Positions 35,176 to 35,605 of a DNA stretch of 35,605 bases are shown in pieces. The DNA comes from an uncultured Puniceicoccaceae bacterium. Lineage in GTDB: Bacteria; Verrucomicrobiota; Verrucomicrobiia; Opitutales; Coraliomargaritaceae. How positions within the stretch are numbered: position 1 is the stretch's first letter; each line of letters starts with the position of its first letter. The stretch covers positions 1-35,605 of the forward strand of contig CAJWRZ010000004.1 of assembly GCA_913045955.1 (NCBI GenBank), read 5' to 3'. Under the pieces are notes generated by a model. That model was not told the DNA's origin. It did no database searches and saw only the letters and a list, made by a program, of their open reading frames with translations. The translations under genes and the position numbers were made by a program.

Positions 35176-35605
35176 ATGGAAATAAGTGAATCGACATACT
35201 TTGTGGGGGAGTTTCATCGGAATATCGATGAAAAGGGTCGTTTGGCGATCCCACCAAGCTGGCGCCCAAATATTCCTGAAGGCGGTAAAGAGTTAAGTTT
35301 CCTAGCACTGCCGACTCCAGACGGAAATATATCAGTTTATCCGCCTAAAATGGTCGAGCAATTAGAATCTAGGATATCGCAGATCAGTATAGGAGACTTA
35401 GCCGGCCAAAACGCCATCACGGAGCTAATGTCCATGGCCCATAGCTTTACATGCGACAAGCAAGGGCGAATTAATTTAAACGATCGTTTGTTAAGGCACT
35501 CAAATATCCAAAAAGGCGTAGTCTTAATCGGGAAACTTTCAACATTTAGCTTATTTAGTAATGAAGGGTATGATAAATTCCAGTCTTCGTATTCTGGCGA
35601 CAGTA
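35176..35605 (+). CDS. mraZ: Transcriptional regulator MraZ (partial, runs off the right edge)
   Basis: DNA-binding regulator and normally the first gene of the division and cell-wall (dcw) cluster. From ATG 35176 the frame is open for 143 codons to the end of the window. Both AbrB-like half-domains are present with their signature: FHRNIDEKGRLAIPPSWRP at the N-terminus and AHSFTCDKQGRINLNDRLL near residue 90, the paired Asp-x-x-Gly-Arg motifs. VVLIGKLSTFSLFSNEGYD follows, as in the family (about 150 residues), so only a few residues should be missing. The promoter and TGGG repeats lie just upstream. rsmH, ftsL and pbp genes are expected beyond the edge. Confidence 0.95.
   Translation, partial: MEISESTYFVGEFHRNIDEKGRLAIPPSWRPNIPEGGKELSFLALPTPDGNISVYPPKMVEQLESRISQISIGDLAGQNAITELMSMAHSFTCDKQGRINLNDRLLRHSNIQKGVVLIGKLSTFSLFSNEGYDKFQSSYSGDS

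Overview
The window is a stretch of bacterial chromosome (AT-leaning, tightly packed, no gap above 300 bp) made mostly of housekeeping genes. The best-fitting host is a Verrucomicrobiota bacterium, probably Opitutae-like. The grounds are a proteobacterial-size fused PurL, a Gram-negative envelope (TonB-type transducer, outer-membrane barrel, lipoproteins), secreted proteins carrying the short 'NDLENW...FFR' type motifs that I associate with Verrucomicrobia, and little use of Shine-Dalgarno sequences. This lineage call is inference; no rRNA is present.

Layout. 1-4479: nadE (minus, cut by the left edge), then a plus-strand run of maf, a TonB-like protein, an RluA-type pseudouridine synthase and a YacP-type NYN nuclease. 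4516-10446: purL and a UvrD/PcrA helicase on minus, with an isochorismate synthase (menF) divergent from the helicase. 11997-15097 (minus): tRNA-Val(GAC), O-acetylhomoserine sulfhydrylase (metY) and a secreted CBM-esterase. 15279-16174 (plus): ndk and ispF. 16182-17230 (minus): lexA followed by a glyoxalase I-like gene. 17339-25775: two peptide-type ABC importers face each other. The plus-strand set is a binding protein, a fused OppB-OppC permease and one short ATPase. The minus-strand set is a binding protein, OppB and OppC with no ATPase. 25912-27135 (plus): an unknown protein and rlmH. 27226-27315: tRNA-Ser(GCU).

27342-33997 (minus) is the least ordinary region. An NtrC-family sigma54 response regulator is followed by a small secreted helical protein with its own strong terminator, and then by a tight trio: an outer-membrane barrel, a membrane histidine kinase and a secreted PQQ-type propeller. 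It reads as a two-component system plus envelope proteins, function unknown, and a -24/-12-like site lies in front of the helical protein. 34066-34959 is metF, with a perfect 11-bp inverted repeat touching its start codon. At the right edge mraZ opens a probable division and cell-wall (dcw) cluster, preceded by four TGGG-type repeats at exact 10-bp spacing, the classic MraZ operator.

Gene starts were moved downstream of the longest possible ORF for the TonB-like gene, lexA, the propeller, the response regulator and metF, for reasons given in each entry. nadE and mraZ run off the window and are partial. No CRISPR array, insertion sequence, prophage gene or replication origin was seen.
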